Notes under the pieces: model-generated
What the model was told of the DNA's origin: nothing
The model's input: the letters and a program-made list of their open reading frames with translations, nothing else
Databases searched by the model: none
Part shown: positions 7,678 to 16,618 of the stretch, in pieces
Position numbering within the stretch: position 1 is the stretch's first letter
Layout of the letters: every line of letters starts with the position of its first letter
Origin: Alphaproteobacteria bacterium
Lineage (GTDB): Bacteria; Pseudomonadota; Alphaproteobacteria; UBA9219
Length of the DNA: 35,712 nt
Assembly: GCA_031291395.1 (NCBI GenBank)
Contig: JARLJD010000059.1
Location: 1 to 35,712, forward strand
Direction of reading: 5' to 3'
Translations under genes and position numbers: made by a program

Positions 7678-9024
7678 ATGACTCAAAACACCCCCCTCCC
7701 CCCTCTTGCCTGCGTCGTTCTTGCCGCGGGGCAAGGCACACGCATGAAATCCGACTTGCCCAAAGTGCTGCATCCCATAGCGGGCGTGCCGATGATCCGG
7801 CACGTCTTGAATGTATGCGAGGCATTGTCTCCGGAACGCATTGTCGTCGTGACCGGCCCGAAAGCGGACGAGATTCAACGCGTCGCAGCCCCCCACCGCT
7901 GCGCCGTTCAGCAAAGCCCCTTGGGCACAGGCGACGCGGTCAAGGCCGCGCGCAAAGACCTGGTCGATTTCGCGGGCGATGTCGTGGTTCTGTTCGCGGA
8001 CGGCCCGCTGATCACAGCGGATTCCCTGCGCCAAATGCAGCGCAAGCGCATAGAGTCGGGCGCGACCGTCGTCGTCGCCGGATTCTCGCCGGAAAATCCG
8101 GCGTCTTACGGGCGGTTGATCATCGACGAAACCGGCAATCTGGCGGAAATCATCGAAGCCTCGGAAGCCACGCCCGAACAGCACGCGATCAATTTATGCA
8201 ACGGCGGCCTGATGCTGTTCGACGCCGGAAAATTATGGCCGATGCTCGACCGCTTGCGCGACGACAACGCCAAAGGCGAGTTTTTTCTGACCGATTGCGT
8301 GGCGCTGGCGCAGCAAAACGGCGATACCAGCGTGGTCGCGACGCTCTCCTCCGACGAGGTTCTGGGCATCAACAACCGCGTCGAACTGGCTCAGGCCGAA
8401 AAAATCATGCAGCGCCGCCTGCGCGAAAAAGCGATGCTCGCGGGCGCGACGATGACCGACCCCGACAGCGTGTTTCTCTGCGCCGATACGAAAATAGGCC
8501 GCGACGTGACGATCGCCCCCCATGTCGTGATCGGGACGGGCGTTGAAATCGCGGATCGCGTCGAAATCCGCGCCTTCACCCAGTTAGAGCATGTGCGAAT
8601 CGAGCAAGGCGCGATCGTCGGCCCCTTTGCCCGCATTCGCCCCCATTCTGTTATTCACGCGGACGCGCATATCGGCAATTTCGTCGAGATTAAAAACAGC
8701 GAAATCGGCGCGGGCGCCAAAGTCAACCACCTGTCCTATGTCGGCGACGCCTTCGTCGGCGCCAAAGCCAACATCGGCGCGGGGACGATCACCGCAAACT
8801 ACGACGGCTTCGCCAAAAACCGCACCCACATCGGCGAGAACGCCTCCACCGGCTCCAACTCGGTTCTGGTAGCCCCCGTCACAATCGGCGACGGCGCCTA
8901 TATCGCCGCAGGCAGCACGATCACGCAAGACGTGCCAAACGACGCGCTGGCTGTGGCGCGGGCAAAGCAGGAGAATAAGGAAGAATGGGCAAGGCGAATG
9001 CGGGAGATGAAGACGAGGAAGTAA
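7678..9024 (+). CDS. glmU: Bifunctional GlcNAc-1-P uridyltransferase / GlcN-1-P acetyltransferase
   Basis: Makes UDP-N-acetylglucosamine for peptidoglycan and lipopolysaccharide. With ATG at 7678 it is 448 residues, normal length. N-terminal pyrophosphorylase: LAAGQGTRMKSDLPKVLHPIAG (nucleotide loop and catalytic Arg/Lys), FADGPLIT for the metal Asp and NLCNGGLMLF. C-terminal left-handed beta-helix from about residue 255, with hexapeptide repeats and [12 protein letters not shown] and GSNSVLVAPVTIGDGAYIAAG of the acetyl-CoA site. An upstream in-frame start at 7642 would add 12 residues not seen in the family. It ends 4 bases before the convergent MFS gene. A truncated duplicate of its 3' end lies 2.7 kb downstream. 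Confidence 0.97.
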   Translation: MTQNTPLPPLACVVLAAGQGTRMKSDLPKVLHPIAGVPMIRHVLNVCEALSPERIVVVTGPKADEIQRVAAPHRCAVQQSPLGTGDAVKAARKDLVDFAGDVVVLFADGPLITADSLRQMQRKRIESGATVVVAGFSPENPASYGRLIIDETGNLAEIIEASEATPEQHAINLCNGGLMLFDAGKLWPMLDRLRDDNAKGEFFLTDCVALAQQNGDTSVVATLSSDEVLGINNRVELAQAEKIMQRRLREKAMLAGATMTDPDSVFLCADTKIGRDVTIAPHVVIGTGVEIADRVEIRAFTQLEHVRIEQGAIVGPFARIRPHSVIHADAHIGNFVEIKNSEIGAGAKVNHLSYVGDAFVGAKANIGAGTITANYDGFAKNRTHIGENASTGSNSVLVAPVTIGDGAYIAAGSTITQDVPNDALAVARAKQENKEEWARRMREMKTRK

Positions 9025-9028
9025 AACC

Positions 9029-10270
9029 TTACAGCGCCTCGTCATAAATCGCCTTTACCTGCTTGCTGAATGTCGGTAGGTAAACAAGGAAGGCTACGCT
9101 TCCCATCAAGGAGCAGCAGGCCATCGTTAACAACGCTGGCCTGAATCCCATATTTGAGCTTACGGTTCCGGAAAGCAGACTGCCAAGCGGCGCAAAACCG
9201 GCGACGGCCATTGCGTGAAATCCCATAACGCAGCCGCGTTTTTCGTCGTTCGCTATCGTTTGAATGATCGTATTGCTGGAAGCAAAATGCACAATAAGGC
9301 CGAAGCCGATCATAAAGAAGGAAGTAAAGCCAAAAACAAAATGGCTTGCAAACGGCAAAAAGAACATTCCCGCGCCGAGGATTCCGCTGCCGCCGACGAT
9401 CCATTTGCCAAGGCCGATTACACTTCGCCGCGAGGCGAGAAACAGGGCTGAGAATAATGCACCCAGACCTCTTGCCGCACCCAGCCATCCGAGGATTCTG
9501 GCATCGCCGCCAAGAACCCGCGTCGTGTATTCGGGAAGGAGAGCGTAGGCCGCTCCTCCTGTCAGGCTGCTGACGCACAGCAAGAGAAGAATGTTGCGCA
9601 ATGGCGCGGAACTTCGCACATAGGCTATACCCTGAAGCAAGCTCGTTCGAATATTGTCCGGGATATGGCGTTTGTTTCGCGGCGGCAAGCGCATGGCCGC
9701 AAGCGACCATAAAACCGCGAGGAAGCTGAGGGCATTAAAGGAAAAGCAGAGGCTTGCCGATGTATAGGCCAGAGCAATTCCGGCAAGAGCAGGGCCGATG
9801 ATCTGCGCGGCATTGAACATGGTCGCATTCATCGCGATAGCGTTTGCGAGATCGTTACGCTCTGCCACCATCTCGGATAAAAACGCCTGCCGCGCGGGCA
9901 TGTCGAAAGCCATCGTAATTCCGAGCGCAAGGCTGAGCGCCATGATCTCTCTTACGGTCAGCGCTCCCGCCAATGATAGTCCGGCAAGAAGAATCGCCTG
10001 AATCATGGCAAGCGATTGGGTCATAAAAAGCACATGCCTTTTGTTCCAGCGATCGGCCAGAACGCCAAAAAAAGGCGGAAGGAACAAAAACGGAATTTGC
10101 CCAAAAAAAAGAACCGTGCCGAGAAGAAACGACGATCCCGTCATCTGGTAGACCACCCATGACAAGGCTATCTGTTGCATCCAGCTTCCAGTCAGGGAAA
10201 TTGTTTGCCCTATGAAAAACAGGCGAAAATTTCGATGCCTGAGCGAACACCCTAAGGATTTGAAGTTCAT
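9029..10270 (-). CDS. MFS transporter (EntS/DHA3-like exporter)
   Basis: Twelve-helix major facilitator protein, 413 residues. The N-terminal FRLFFIGQTISLTGSWMQQIALSWVVYQMTGS and the loop 2-3 motif GVLADRWNKR are typical of the enterobactin-exporter-like/DHA3 subgroup that exports siderophores, macrolides or other amphiphiles. The substrate cannot be read from sequence. There are no biosynthetic neighbours: glmU is convergent 4 bases away and the DUF3108 gene is 57 bases upstream on the same strand. Codon use looks less GC-biased than its neighbours, so a transferred gene is possible. Confidence 0.9.
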   Translation of the reverse strand: MNFKSLGCSLRHRNFRLFFIGQTISLTGSWMQQIALSWVVYQMTGSSFLLGTVLFFGQIPFLFLPPFFGVLADRWNKRHVLFMTQSLAMIQAILLAGLSLAGALTVREIMALSLALGITMAFDMPARQAFLSEMVAERNDLANAIAMNATMFNAAQIIGPALAGIALAYTSASLCFSFNALSFLAVLWSLAAMRLPPRNKRHIPDNIRTSLLQGIAYVRSSAPLRNILLLLCVSSLTGGAAYALLPEYTTRVLGGDARILGWLGAARGLGALFSALFLASRRSVIGLGKWIVGGSGILGAGMFFLPFASHFVFGFTSFFMIGFGLIVHFASSNTIIQTIANDEKRGCVMGFHAMAVAGFAPLGSLLSGTVSSNMGFRPALLTMACCSLMGSVAFLVYLPTFSKQVKAIYDEAL

Positions 10271-10327
10271 AACAGCCTTTGGATCTTTCGATGAAAACCG
10301 CCGCCTCTATATCATAAGCGATTGCGG

Positions 10328-11257
10328 TTAATCTATGGCTTCGGCCTTGATCTCGCCTTCGCTCGCATAACACCACGACGACAGATGCACGACGACAAGT
10401 CCTGCGATGCTGCCGGATTCCAGCCGCACCGGCATTTCTGGCAGGCCCTGCGCGGGCGGGGCGAGCCAAATCTGGAAGGGATCGCGACCGGCTTCGGTTT
10501 CGGTTTTTTGCCAAAAGCGCGCGTGTTCGCGGTCTTTCCATTCGCCGGAGATCATTTTGAAATCCGCCGTGCATAAACGCGCCTTGCCGCTGTAAACGCC
10601 GTAACCTTCGCCGTCGATCTGATCGTATCCGGCGTCTTTGCCCGTGATGTCGAAGCGGCGCTTGCCGTCGAACACCGGCACGGGGATGCCGCAACTGTTA
10701 TCCACCATGACATGCGCCAGCATTTGCAACAAAGCGGTGACGGGATCGAGCGAATGCAGCCTTTGCTCCGGCGTCACGATCTCGCGGTTTTTGTCGTCAT
10801 TGGGCGGATCGAATTCCGCCGTGACGCCGCCTTTGCCGTCGTAATGCAATCTCGTGATTTTCGGCTTGTGCCCCCATTCGTCGCGCGTGAAAAATTCCTG
10901 AGGCTCCAGCTGTTCGCCGTTGATGCGCCCGTGCGCGTCGAGGACGGTATGCCACGGGAAAAGCTTGCTCCAGATTCCCCGCGTCTGCGCCTTGACCAGC
11001 GCGTGATAGGCGTTGCCCTGTTCCTCGAACCAGACTTGCGACGTAACGATATGGAATCCACCGACATAGACATCATAGGTCGCAACCAGCGGCGGCAAAA
11101 CGGGGATCTGCGAGGGAGCAGGTTCAGCCGCCGCTGCAGGCGGGGCGTGATGCCGTGGCTTTTTTGCTTGCGCTGAGGCAAGAGGCAAGACCGCCAGCAT
11201 CAAGGCCAGAGTAACCGCTTGCAGGAAGCTCTTGAAATTTATCTGCCTGTTTGCCAT
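10328..11257 (-). CDS. DUF3108 domain protein, exported
   Basis: Predicted periplasmic protein of unknown function. From the ATG at 11257 it is 309 residues with a signal peptide (hydrophobic AVTLALMLAVLPLASAQA, cleavage near residue 30); ATG at 11275 would add six residues. After a Pro/Ala-rich linker, the DUF3108 beta-rich domain runs from LVATYDVYVGGFHIVTSQVWF to the end, with the conserved SLDPVTALLQMLAHV segment. The domain is common in alpha- and betaproteobacteria and is tied to the envelope, but no role is established. It ends 57 bases upstream of the MFS gene. Confidence 0.85.
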   Translation of the reverse strand: MANRQINFKSFLQAVTLALMLAVLPLASAQAKKPRHHAPPAAAAEPAPSQIPVLPPLVATYDVYVGGFHIVTSQVWFEEQGNAYHALVKAQTRGIWSKLFPWHTVLDAHGRINGEQLEPQEFFTRDEWGHKPKITRLHYDGKGGVTAEFDPPNDDKNREIVTPEQRLHSLDPVTALLQMLAHVMVDNSCGIPVPVFDGKRRFDITGKDAGYDQIDGEGYGVYSGKARLCTADFKMISGEWKDREHARFWQKTETEAGRDPFQIWLAPPAQGLPEMPVRLESGSIAGLVVVHLSSWCYASEGEIKAEAID

Positions 11258-11289
11258 AAGTCGGCTTTCTAACATTAAGGATGCCCATT

Positions 11290-11577
11290 ATGAATAGATC
11301 AAAAAAGAACGAAATAGCACGAAAAATCGAAGCGGAATATTATGGAGCCGTATTAGGCGTATTGCTCTTTGTTTGGGGAGTAATGGCGTTTGGCGGATTG
11401 ATACGTCCTTCCTTTGCGCCAAAAAGGCCATCCAGAACAGCGTCGCCAGCGATGAACGATCCGATGAGAATCCCACATTTTCGGGGGGTAGTTCCGCATT
11501 TTGGGACTCCCCATAGCCATTCTTGGCCTTTGCCTGCCCCTAACAAAAACCGCTCCATGCTACTCTATAACATGTGA
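11290..11577 (+). CDS. Small hypothetical protein with one membrane segment (doubtful)
   Basis: A 95-residue frame from the ATG at 11290, preceded by AAGGA at a 9-base spacing. Residues about 17-40 (EYYGAVLGVLLFVWGVMAFGGLI) could be a membrane helix after a basic N-terminus. The second half is Pro/Ser/His rich, without visible structure, and reads like degenerate DNA. It is divergent from the DUF3108 gene with only 32 bases between starts. I recognise no family; it may be a decayed or spurious gene. Confidence 0.35.
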   Translation: MNRSKKNEIARKIEAEYYGAVLGVLLFVWGVMAFGGLIRPSFAPKRPSRTASPAMNDPMRIPHFRGVVPHFGTPHSHSWPLPAPNKNRSMLLYNM

Positions 11578-11931
<354 letters not shown>

Positions 11932-12019
11932 GGTGTTGCGACCGCAGGAAACGCGTTGGGAACACAGCCTCAAATCAGTTTTTACTGAATCCCTCCAAGC
12001 ATAGGAGACGCAAAACATC

Positions 12020-12047
12020 CGTCATTCCCGCAAAAGCGGGAATGACG
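12020..12047. repeat. REP-like perfect hairpin
   Basis: CGTCATTCCCGC-AAAA-GCGGGAATGACG, 12-bp perfect stem and 4-base loop. Its CGTCATTCC ends match the outer part of the CCGGAAT element family, so it may be the minimal form. It sits 93 bases downstream (minus sense) of the glycosyltransferase stop. Confidence 0.85.
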
Positions 12048-12087
12048 ACTTTTTCGGCATCATCAATCAGTTATACTGTAGGATGGT

Positions 12088-12126
12088 GCGCTCGCAAAGC
12101 CGGTTAGAGCGCAAAATTTTTCGGAA
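12088..12126. repeat. Degenerate half copy of the CCGGAAT palindromic family
   Basis: GCGCTCGCAAAGCCGGTTAGAGCGC followed by AAAATTTTTCGGAA resembles the inner stem plus one arm of the elements at 13095, 28660, 28768, 29262 and 31977. The opposite arm is absent. It lies just 14 bases before the glycosyltransferase stop codon. Confidence 0.55.
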
Positions 12127-12139
12127 GGGGCGATGCCTC

Positions 12140-13087
12140 TTATTTCTGGTCTTCGGACAGGCCGACTATAATCTCCCAAGCGTCTTTAACGACCTTTTGA
12201 AACGCTTCCGGCGTATAGGCGAATAAGGTTTGGCGGCAGGAAAGTTGATGTTTTTCGAGCGCCGCACCGGACGCGCTGGCAAATTCAACGGCCTTTGCAA
12301 GGGACTGTATGCAGGCGGGGAAATCGTCCTCGCCCGCCCAAAATCCGTTTTCGGGCGAGGCATATTCGCGGCCCCCGATGCCGGTAAAGCCAGCCACGAC
12401 GCAGCCTGACGCCATCGCTTCCAGCGGCGTGAGGCCGAAACCTTCCAGACGGCTGAGCGACAGAAACACACGCGCTTTACCCATCTGCGCCGCCACCTCG
12501 GCTTCGCTGACATTGGCGATTTCTTGCCACGCCCAATCGCGCAAAGGTGGGTGGGAAAACCGGAACATGTCGCGGATATAAACGGCTTCGATCGGGCGTT
12601 TGCGCGGCATAAAGACGATGATGTCGTCTTTGCGCTCCGCCGGTTTGAACAGCGCCGGATCGACCGCGCAGGGCACGACATGAGCGCGGACGTCCTTGTG
12701 CCGCAAGCGGCAATGATCGTAAATCGTGCGGCTGCTGCACAGAATATCGGTCACGCCGTAATCGGCAAAGCTTTCCGCCTTGGCGATGCCGAGCGCGCCG
12801 TAGAAATGGTTCTGGCTATAGACGACCTTGCGCCCGGGCAAACGCGCGAAATCGGCCAGAATGTGCGGCTGGTCTTCGGGCAAGACATAAATATGGTCGG
12901 CGCCAATGGTTAAACCCCCCTGCCCGACGATGGGCGCGGTCGAGACGAACCACGTTGGACGGGAGGCGTTCTGCTCGAACACAACCGCCTCGCGGCCTTG
13001 CGCGATCAGCGCTTCCGCCATACGGAAAATATGCTTGATGCCGCCATTGACGACGGAGGTGGGAGGGCAGAAGAAAATGATTTTCAT
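12140..13087 (-). CDS. Glycosyltransferase, GT4-like (GT-B fold)
   Basis: Transfers a sugar from a nucleotide-sugar donor; acceptor unknown. The 315-residue protein starts MKIIFFCPPTSVVNGGIKHIFRMAEAL, the glycine-rich N-terminal loop of GT-B enzymes. The C-terminal half has LSRLEGFGLTPLEAMASGCVVAG, the E-x7-E donor-binding motif of GT4 retaining enzymes. The shortened interdomain region makes it smaller than most GT4 proteins (350-400). It stands alone among repeats with no polysaccharide cluster around it. The ribosome site is weak. Confidence 0.88.
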   Translation of the reverse strand: MKIIFFCPPTSVVNGGIKHIFRMAEALIAQGREAVVFEQNASRPTWFVSTAPIVGQGGLTIGADHIYVLPEDQPHILADFARLPGRKVVYSQNHFYGALGIAKAESFADYGVTDILCSSRTIYDHCRLRHKDVRAHVVPCAVDPALFKPAERKDDIIVFMPRKRPIEAVYIRDMFRFSHPPLRDWAWQEIANVSEAEVAAQMGKARVFLSLSRLEGFGLTPLEAMASGCVVAGFTGIGGREYASPENGFWAGEDDFPACIQSLAKAVEFASASGAALEKHQLSCRQTLFAYTPEAFQKVVKDAWEIIVGLSEDQK

Positions 13088-13094
13088 CTTTAAC

Positions 13095-13262
13095 TATGCC
13101 CCGTTTCCTTGAGAACCCAAAAAAAGCAAGAAAGAAAACAAATGGGATTCCGGATAAATTTTGCGCCTCAACGGCTAGTTTTTACCTATAAAGTTGGTTT
13201 GGGGCGCAAAATTTTCCGGAATGACGGCCTCTCCCTTTTTCGGATTTCCAAGCGGACTGACC
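13095..13262. repeat. CCGGAAT palindromic family, copy a
   Basis: Nested palindrome. Outer arm CGTTTCCTTGAGAACCC...AAAGC faces CCTTTTTCGGATTTCC. Inner arms TGGGATTCCGGATAAATTTT and AAAATTTTCCGGAATGACG flank a core stem-loop GCGCCTCAACGG...GGGGCGC. It occupies the gap between the glycosyltransferase and TIGR02300 genes. The core loop type matches copies c and e. Confidence 0.85.
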
Positions 13263-13279
13263 ATTTCTCCCGACGCGGG

Positions 13280-13588
13280 TTAGATTTGGTCTTCTTCCGC
13301 TTCAACTTCGACGACTTCATCGACGTCTTCGTCGGCCAGTTCTTCGGCGTCTTCGATCACCGCGTCTTCCGCCGCTTCGGTCACGGGCAAATCGTCGATC
13401 ACATCCTCGGCCACGTCCTTGGGGGCGGCTTTGCGATCGGCGCTTCGGCCGCGGCGCGCGCGCGCAACGCTCTCCGGATCAAAGGGCGTTTTGCAGCTCG
13501 GGCAAACCGGCGGATTTTTCTTCATATCGTAATAACGCATCCCGCAATTCGGGCAAATGCGCTTTAATCCCCATTCGGCTTTCGACAC
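13280..13588 (-). CDS. TIGR02300 family (FYDLN acid domain) protein
   Basis: Conserved alphaproteobacterial protein of unknown function, 102 residues. The N-terminal WGLKRICPNCGMRYYDMKKNPPVCPSC is a four-Cys zinc-ribbon-like motif with the family's (F/Y)YD(L/M)(N/K) signature. The rest is a basic patch followed by a strongly acidic Asp/Glu/Val tail. The start codon is GTG at 13588, 8 bases after AGGAG. It is normally a lone housekeeping gene, as here. Confidence 0.93.
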   Translation of the reverse strand: MSKAEWGLKRICPNCGMRYYDMKKNPPVCPSCKTPFDPESVARARRGRSADRKAAPKDVAEDVIDDLPVTEAAEDAVIEDAEELADEDVDEVVEVEAEEDQI

Positions 13589-13726
13589 GTCCCATTCTCC
13601 TCAAAAACTGGAAATATCAGCAAGGCCGAAACCTCTTACACGAAAAAAAGCCGGTGTCAACGCGCGATCCGGTTCTTGTTTCCTTAATCGGTAGTAAGGG
13701 CTTGTCATTAAACAATCGCGCTGTTT

Positions 13727-13814
13727 GGTAGCGCGGGGTTCCACCCCCGCGTGCTTCGCAAAAAACAAGCCGGGTGTTTGTGGAGAGCACGCGGGGGTGG
13801 AACCCCGCGCTACC
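13727..13814. repeat. Perfect 28-bp inverted repeat
   Basis: GGTAGCGCGGGGTTCCACCC plus CCGCGTGC at 13727-13754 is exactly complementary to 13787-13814, with a 32-base loop. It lies in the gap between the Hsp70 and TIGR02300 genes (13589-13878), which holds no gene. Perfect arms imply recent spread or strong constraint. It could act as a terminator stem for the Hsp70 transcript, though no U-tract follows on either strand. Confidence 0.92.
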
Positions 13815-13878
13815 AGAACCGCGCTATTATTTCCTGACGGACACTAAGTTGTGAAAGCATACGATTTCTTTCAACCCC

Positions 13879-16407
13879 TTACGCCTTCACGATCGTCGCG
13901 AGTTCGCCCGCCGTATCGCTTGCGCCGAGCGCAATTCTTGCCGCCAGCATGCGTTTGACGAGGTCGCGTAGTTTGTCGGGGTCGGCTTGATCGCCGAGCG
14001 TCTCGCCTTCTTTGATCAGTTCGGCGAATTCCACCGCGTCGGGGAACAAATAAGGCTCGCCCGACAGGCGTTTGAACCAAGTCAGCACGTAATTCTTGTC
14101 GCGCCACGCGACCGAGAAAAACAGGTCGCGCATTTCCGACATATGCATGTCGGCGTCGTCGAAAGCCTTGGCGTTGGCGGCGTCGAGAATTTCCTGCGTC
14201 TTGGCGGCGTAAGCGTCGAAACGCGCGGCCTCGTCTTTTTCGGCATGCGCGCGGGCGACGCGGTTGAAAACCGCCGTCATTTTGCCCAGACGGCGCTGCA
14301 GCAACGCGGCGCGGTATTTCTTGCCCAGACGCGCGATGTCCTGACGGATGAAACGCGCTTCCTCCGCGATGCGGCGCAGAGTTTCGGGATCGGCGAAGGC
14401 TTCGGCCAACGTCTCGCTTTGTTCCTGCAGCCGCATTTTCAGCAGTTGCACTTCCGGCCCGCCTTCGGGGCCTACGGCGGCGGCCAGATCGCCCCATTCT
14501 TCCTCGCCCTGCTTGACGATGGCCGTGGCGAATTTTGCGCCGCTTTCGCCCGCGAACGACACTTGCCCCGCTTGCGGCGCGTAGAAACGCGGCGCGTTCA
14601 AAGCCAACGGCGCGCCTTCGGTTCGCGCAATCGTGACGGTGGCTTGCAAGATGCCGCTGTCGCTCATCTGCCAATCGAAGGTGATCGGCGCGCCTTCTTC
14701 AAGCGTAAAATTATCGGGCAAATCTTCGCCGCCGACGCGGAAAACGCCGACGCACAGATTCAAATCGACGCGTTCGGGATATTCGATCTGGAACAATTCA
14801 AAACTGACATGCCCGGGCTGGCGCGGTTTCAGTTGGCGCGCGCTGGTGAACTTGACTTGGCCTTTCGCGGGCAAAACCTCGCCTTTTTGCAATAGCGGCA
14901 TCAAGGCGTTTTCCTGCGCGTGCGCATGAGTCAAAACCTTGACCGAAATCGTTTGCGCCGCAGGAATGCTGCCGGTCGCGGCCACCAGTTTCGTGATCGC
15001 CAGCATTTGGTTGTGTTGCGGCAGAATCTCGCCCTTGGCGTCGAGCACATGCGCGGTGAAGCGGCATTCGCCGACGTCCGGCAAAGGCACCAGAATCGTC
15101 AAGCCGTCGACCAAAGGCAGAACGCCGGAATCCCATTTCTCGCCGACCAGCTTGATCTGCCGCTCGCCTGCGGGCTTGCCTGTCACATGCACCGTGACGA
15201 CGGTTTTATCCGTCGGCGTGCGCGCGGTATAGGCAAAGGCCACGCTCGGCTCTTCAGGCACAACAACCTCGGCCTCTTTAGGTTTGGGCGAGCTGACATT
15301 GGCGTCATCCCACTGCCGCCCTTCGCAATAATAGGCGGCGCCGACGGCGACAGCCGTCATCGGATCGGTCTTCACGTCGGCGGCGATGCCAAGTTCGGTC
15401 GACACCATTTGCCGCACCAGAGGAATGCGGCTCGGCCCGCCGATGAAAACGATGCGGTCGATGTCTTCGTAGCTGGCGTTGTTTTCGCTGAGCAGCGTGC
15501 GGATCAAGTCGATCGTCTGCATGACCGGCTCGCGGATCAAATCTTCGAGCTGTTTGCGCGTGAACGGAATGTCCAGATACATTTCCATTTCGTTCTGATC
15601 GGTCATGCGCAATTCTTCGTCGGACGCCAGAATGGAGGCTTGCTCTTGCGACGACAAATCGATCTTGGCCTTTTCGGCAGCCAGTTGCGCGATGCGGATC
15701 AGGCGGTGGTAATTAGAATCGCGCTGGAAATTTTCCGGCAGGTCGAACGTCGCGGCCAGCCACGGGCGCACGATTTCATTCACGATCATGCGGTCAAAAT
15801 CGCGCCCGCCCAGCATGTTGATGCCTTGATGCGCAATGATCTTGACCTCGCCGTTGATCGCTTGCGCCAAAGCCACGTCGAACGTGCCGCCGCCTAGATC
15901 GTAAATCAGAAAACGCCCCGAACGTTTAGCGCCTTCCATAGCAGCAAGGGCAGCCGCGACGGGTTCCTGCAGCAAATCGACCCGCTCCAGCCCCGCCATT
16001 TTCGCGGCGCGCAACGTCGCCTCGGATTGCATTTGATTGAAAGCGGCGGGAACAGTGATGACCGCGCCTGTGATGCGGTCTCCGCTGGTTTCCGTCGCCG
16101 CTTGCCCCAATAATTGCCGGATAATTTCCGCCGAACATTCTTCCGGCGACAAACTCAGCTCAACGCCCTTGATCTCGATCGGCGTCGAAGTTCCCATCAG
16201 CCGTTTGAATCCCGCCGCGACATTTTCCGGCGTCACAAGCGCCTGATCATGCGCGCGACGGCCATAAAGGCGATGCCCGCGCTTGTCGAAATAAATCATC
16301 GACGGCAAAACCTCGCCGCCGTCGGCAGGACGGAAGACGCGCGCTTTGCCGTCAACGATGCCCGCGACGGCGCTGTTGGAAGTTCCGAGATCTATGCCAA
16401 GATACAT
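13879..16407 (-). CDS. Atypical Hsp70/DnaK-like chaperone
   Basis: Hsp70-family ATPase, probably cytoplasmic. The start MYLGIDLGTSNSAVAG at 16407 gives 842 residues, about 200 more than DnaK; a longer frame to 16533 adds a non-conserved basic segment. The nucleotide-binding domain is complete: phosphate-1 GIDLGTSNS, DLGGGTFDVAL phosphate-2 and IVFIGGPSRIPLV adenosine motif, with GAVITVPAAFNQMQ connecting. The region from about residue 400 is not a canonical DnaK substrate domain: beta-rich segments, then a long charged helical C-terminus (about 600-840). No dnaJ or grpE is adjacent, so it is likely a specialised Hsp70. A TTAACCAT site lies 133 bases upstream. Confidence 0.9.
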   Translation of the reverse strand: MYLGIDLGTSNSAVAGIVDGKARVFRPADGGEVLPSMIYFDKRGHRLYGRRAHDQALVTPENVAAGFKRLMGTSTPIEIKGVELSLSPEECSAEIIRQLLGQAATETSGDRITGAVITVPAAFNQMQSEATLRAAKMAGLERVDLLQEPVAAALAAMEGAKRSGRFLIYDLGGGTFDVALAQAINGEVKIIAHQGINMLGGRDFDRMIVNEIVRPWLAATFDLPENFQRDSNYHRLIRIAQLAAEKAKIDLSSQEQASILASDEELRMTDQNEMEMYLDIPFTRKQLEDLIREPVMQTIDLIRTLLSENNASYEDIDRIVFIGGPSRIPLVRQMVSTELGIAADVKTDPMTAVAVGAAYYCEGRQWDDANVSSPKPKEAEVVVPEEPSVAFAYTARTPTDKTVVTVHVTGKPAGERQIKLVGEKWDSGVLPLVDGLTILVPLPDVGECRFTAHVLDAKGEILPQHNQMLAITKLVAATGSIPAAQTISVKVLTHAHAQENALMPLLQKGEVLPAKGQVKFTSARQLKPRQPGHVSFELFQIEYPERVDLNLCVGVFRVGGEDLPDNFTLEEGAPITFDWQMSDSGILQATVTIARTEGAPLALNAPRFYAPQAGQVSFAGESGAKFATAIVKQGEEEWGDLAAAVGPEGGPEVQLLKMRLQEQSETLAEAFADPETLRRIAEEARFIRQDIARLGKKYRAALLQRRLGKMTAVFNRVARAHAEKDEAARFDAYAAKTQEILDAANAKAFDDADMHMSEMRDLFFSVAWRDKNYVLTWFKRLSGEPYLFPDAVEFAELIKEGETLGDQADPDKLRDLVKRMLAARIALGASDTAGELATIVKA

Positions 16408-16539
16408 TTTTACCGACCCAATAAATGAGCAACATACATTATCTAGCGGAAATGCCTTAAAAAACAGTTCACCTTTGGTTAAGAAAACGTTGCCAGCGAC
16501 CGCACGGCTGCGCTTTCGGGCGCATGATCGCAACTAACT

Positions 16540-16547
16540 ATGGTTAA
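16540..16547 (-). promoter_or_regulatory. TTAACCAT half-site upstream of the Hsp70 gene
   Basis: Exact TTAACCAT on the minus strand, 133 bases upstream of the Hsp70 start, in the gap before the receiver gene. Consistent with a CtrA-type half-site; binding is inferred only. Confidence 0.35.
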
Positions 16548-16618
16548 TGCAATGGTTTCGTTGGGACAAATGGAGCGCGTTCAAAAATAATCACTATCCC
16601 GGAGTTTTGGCTGCCGAC

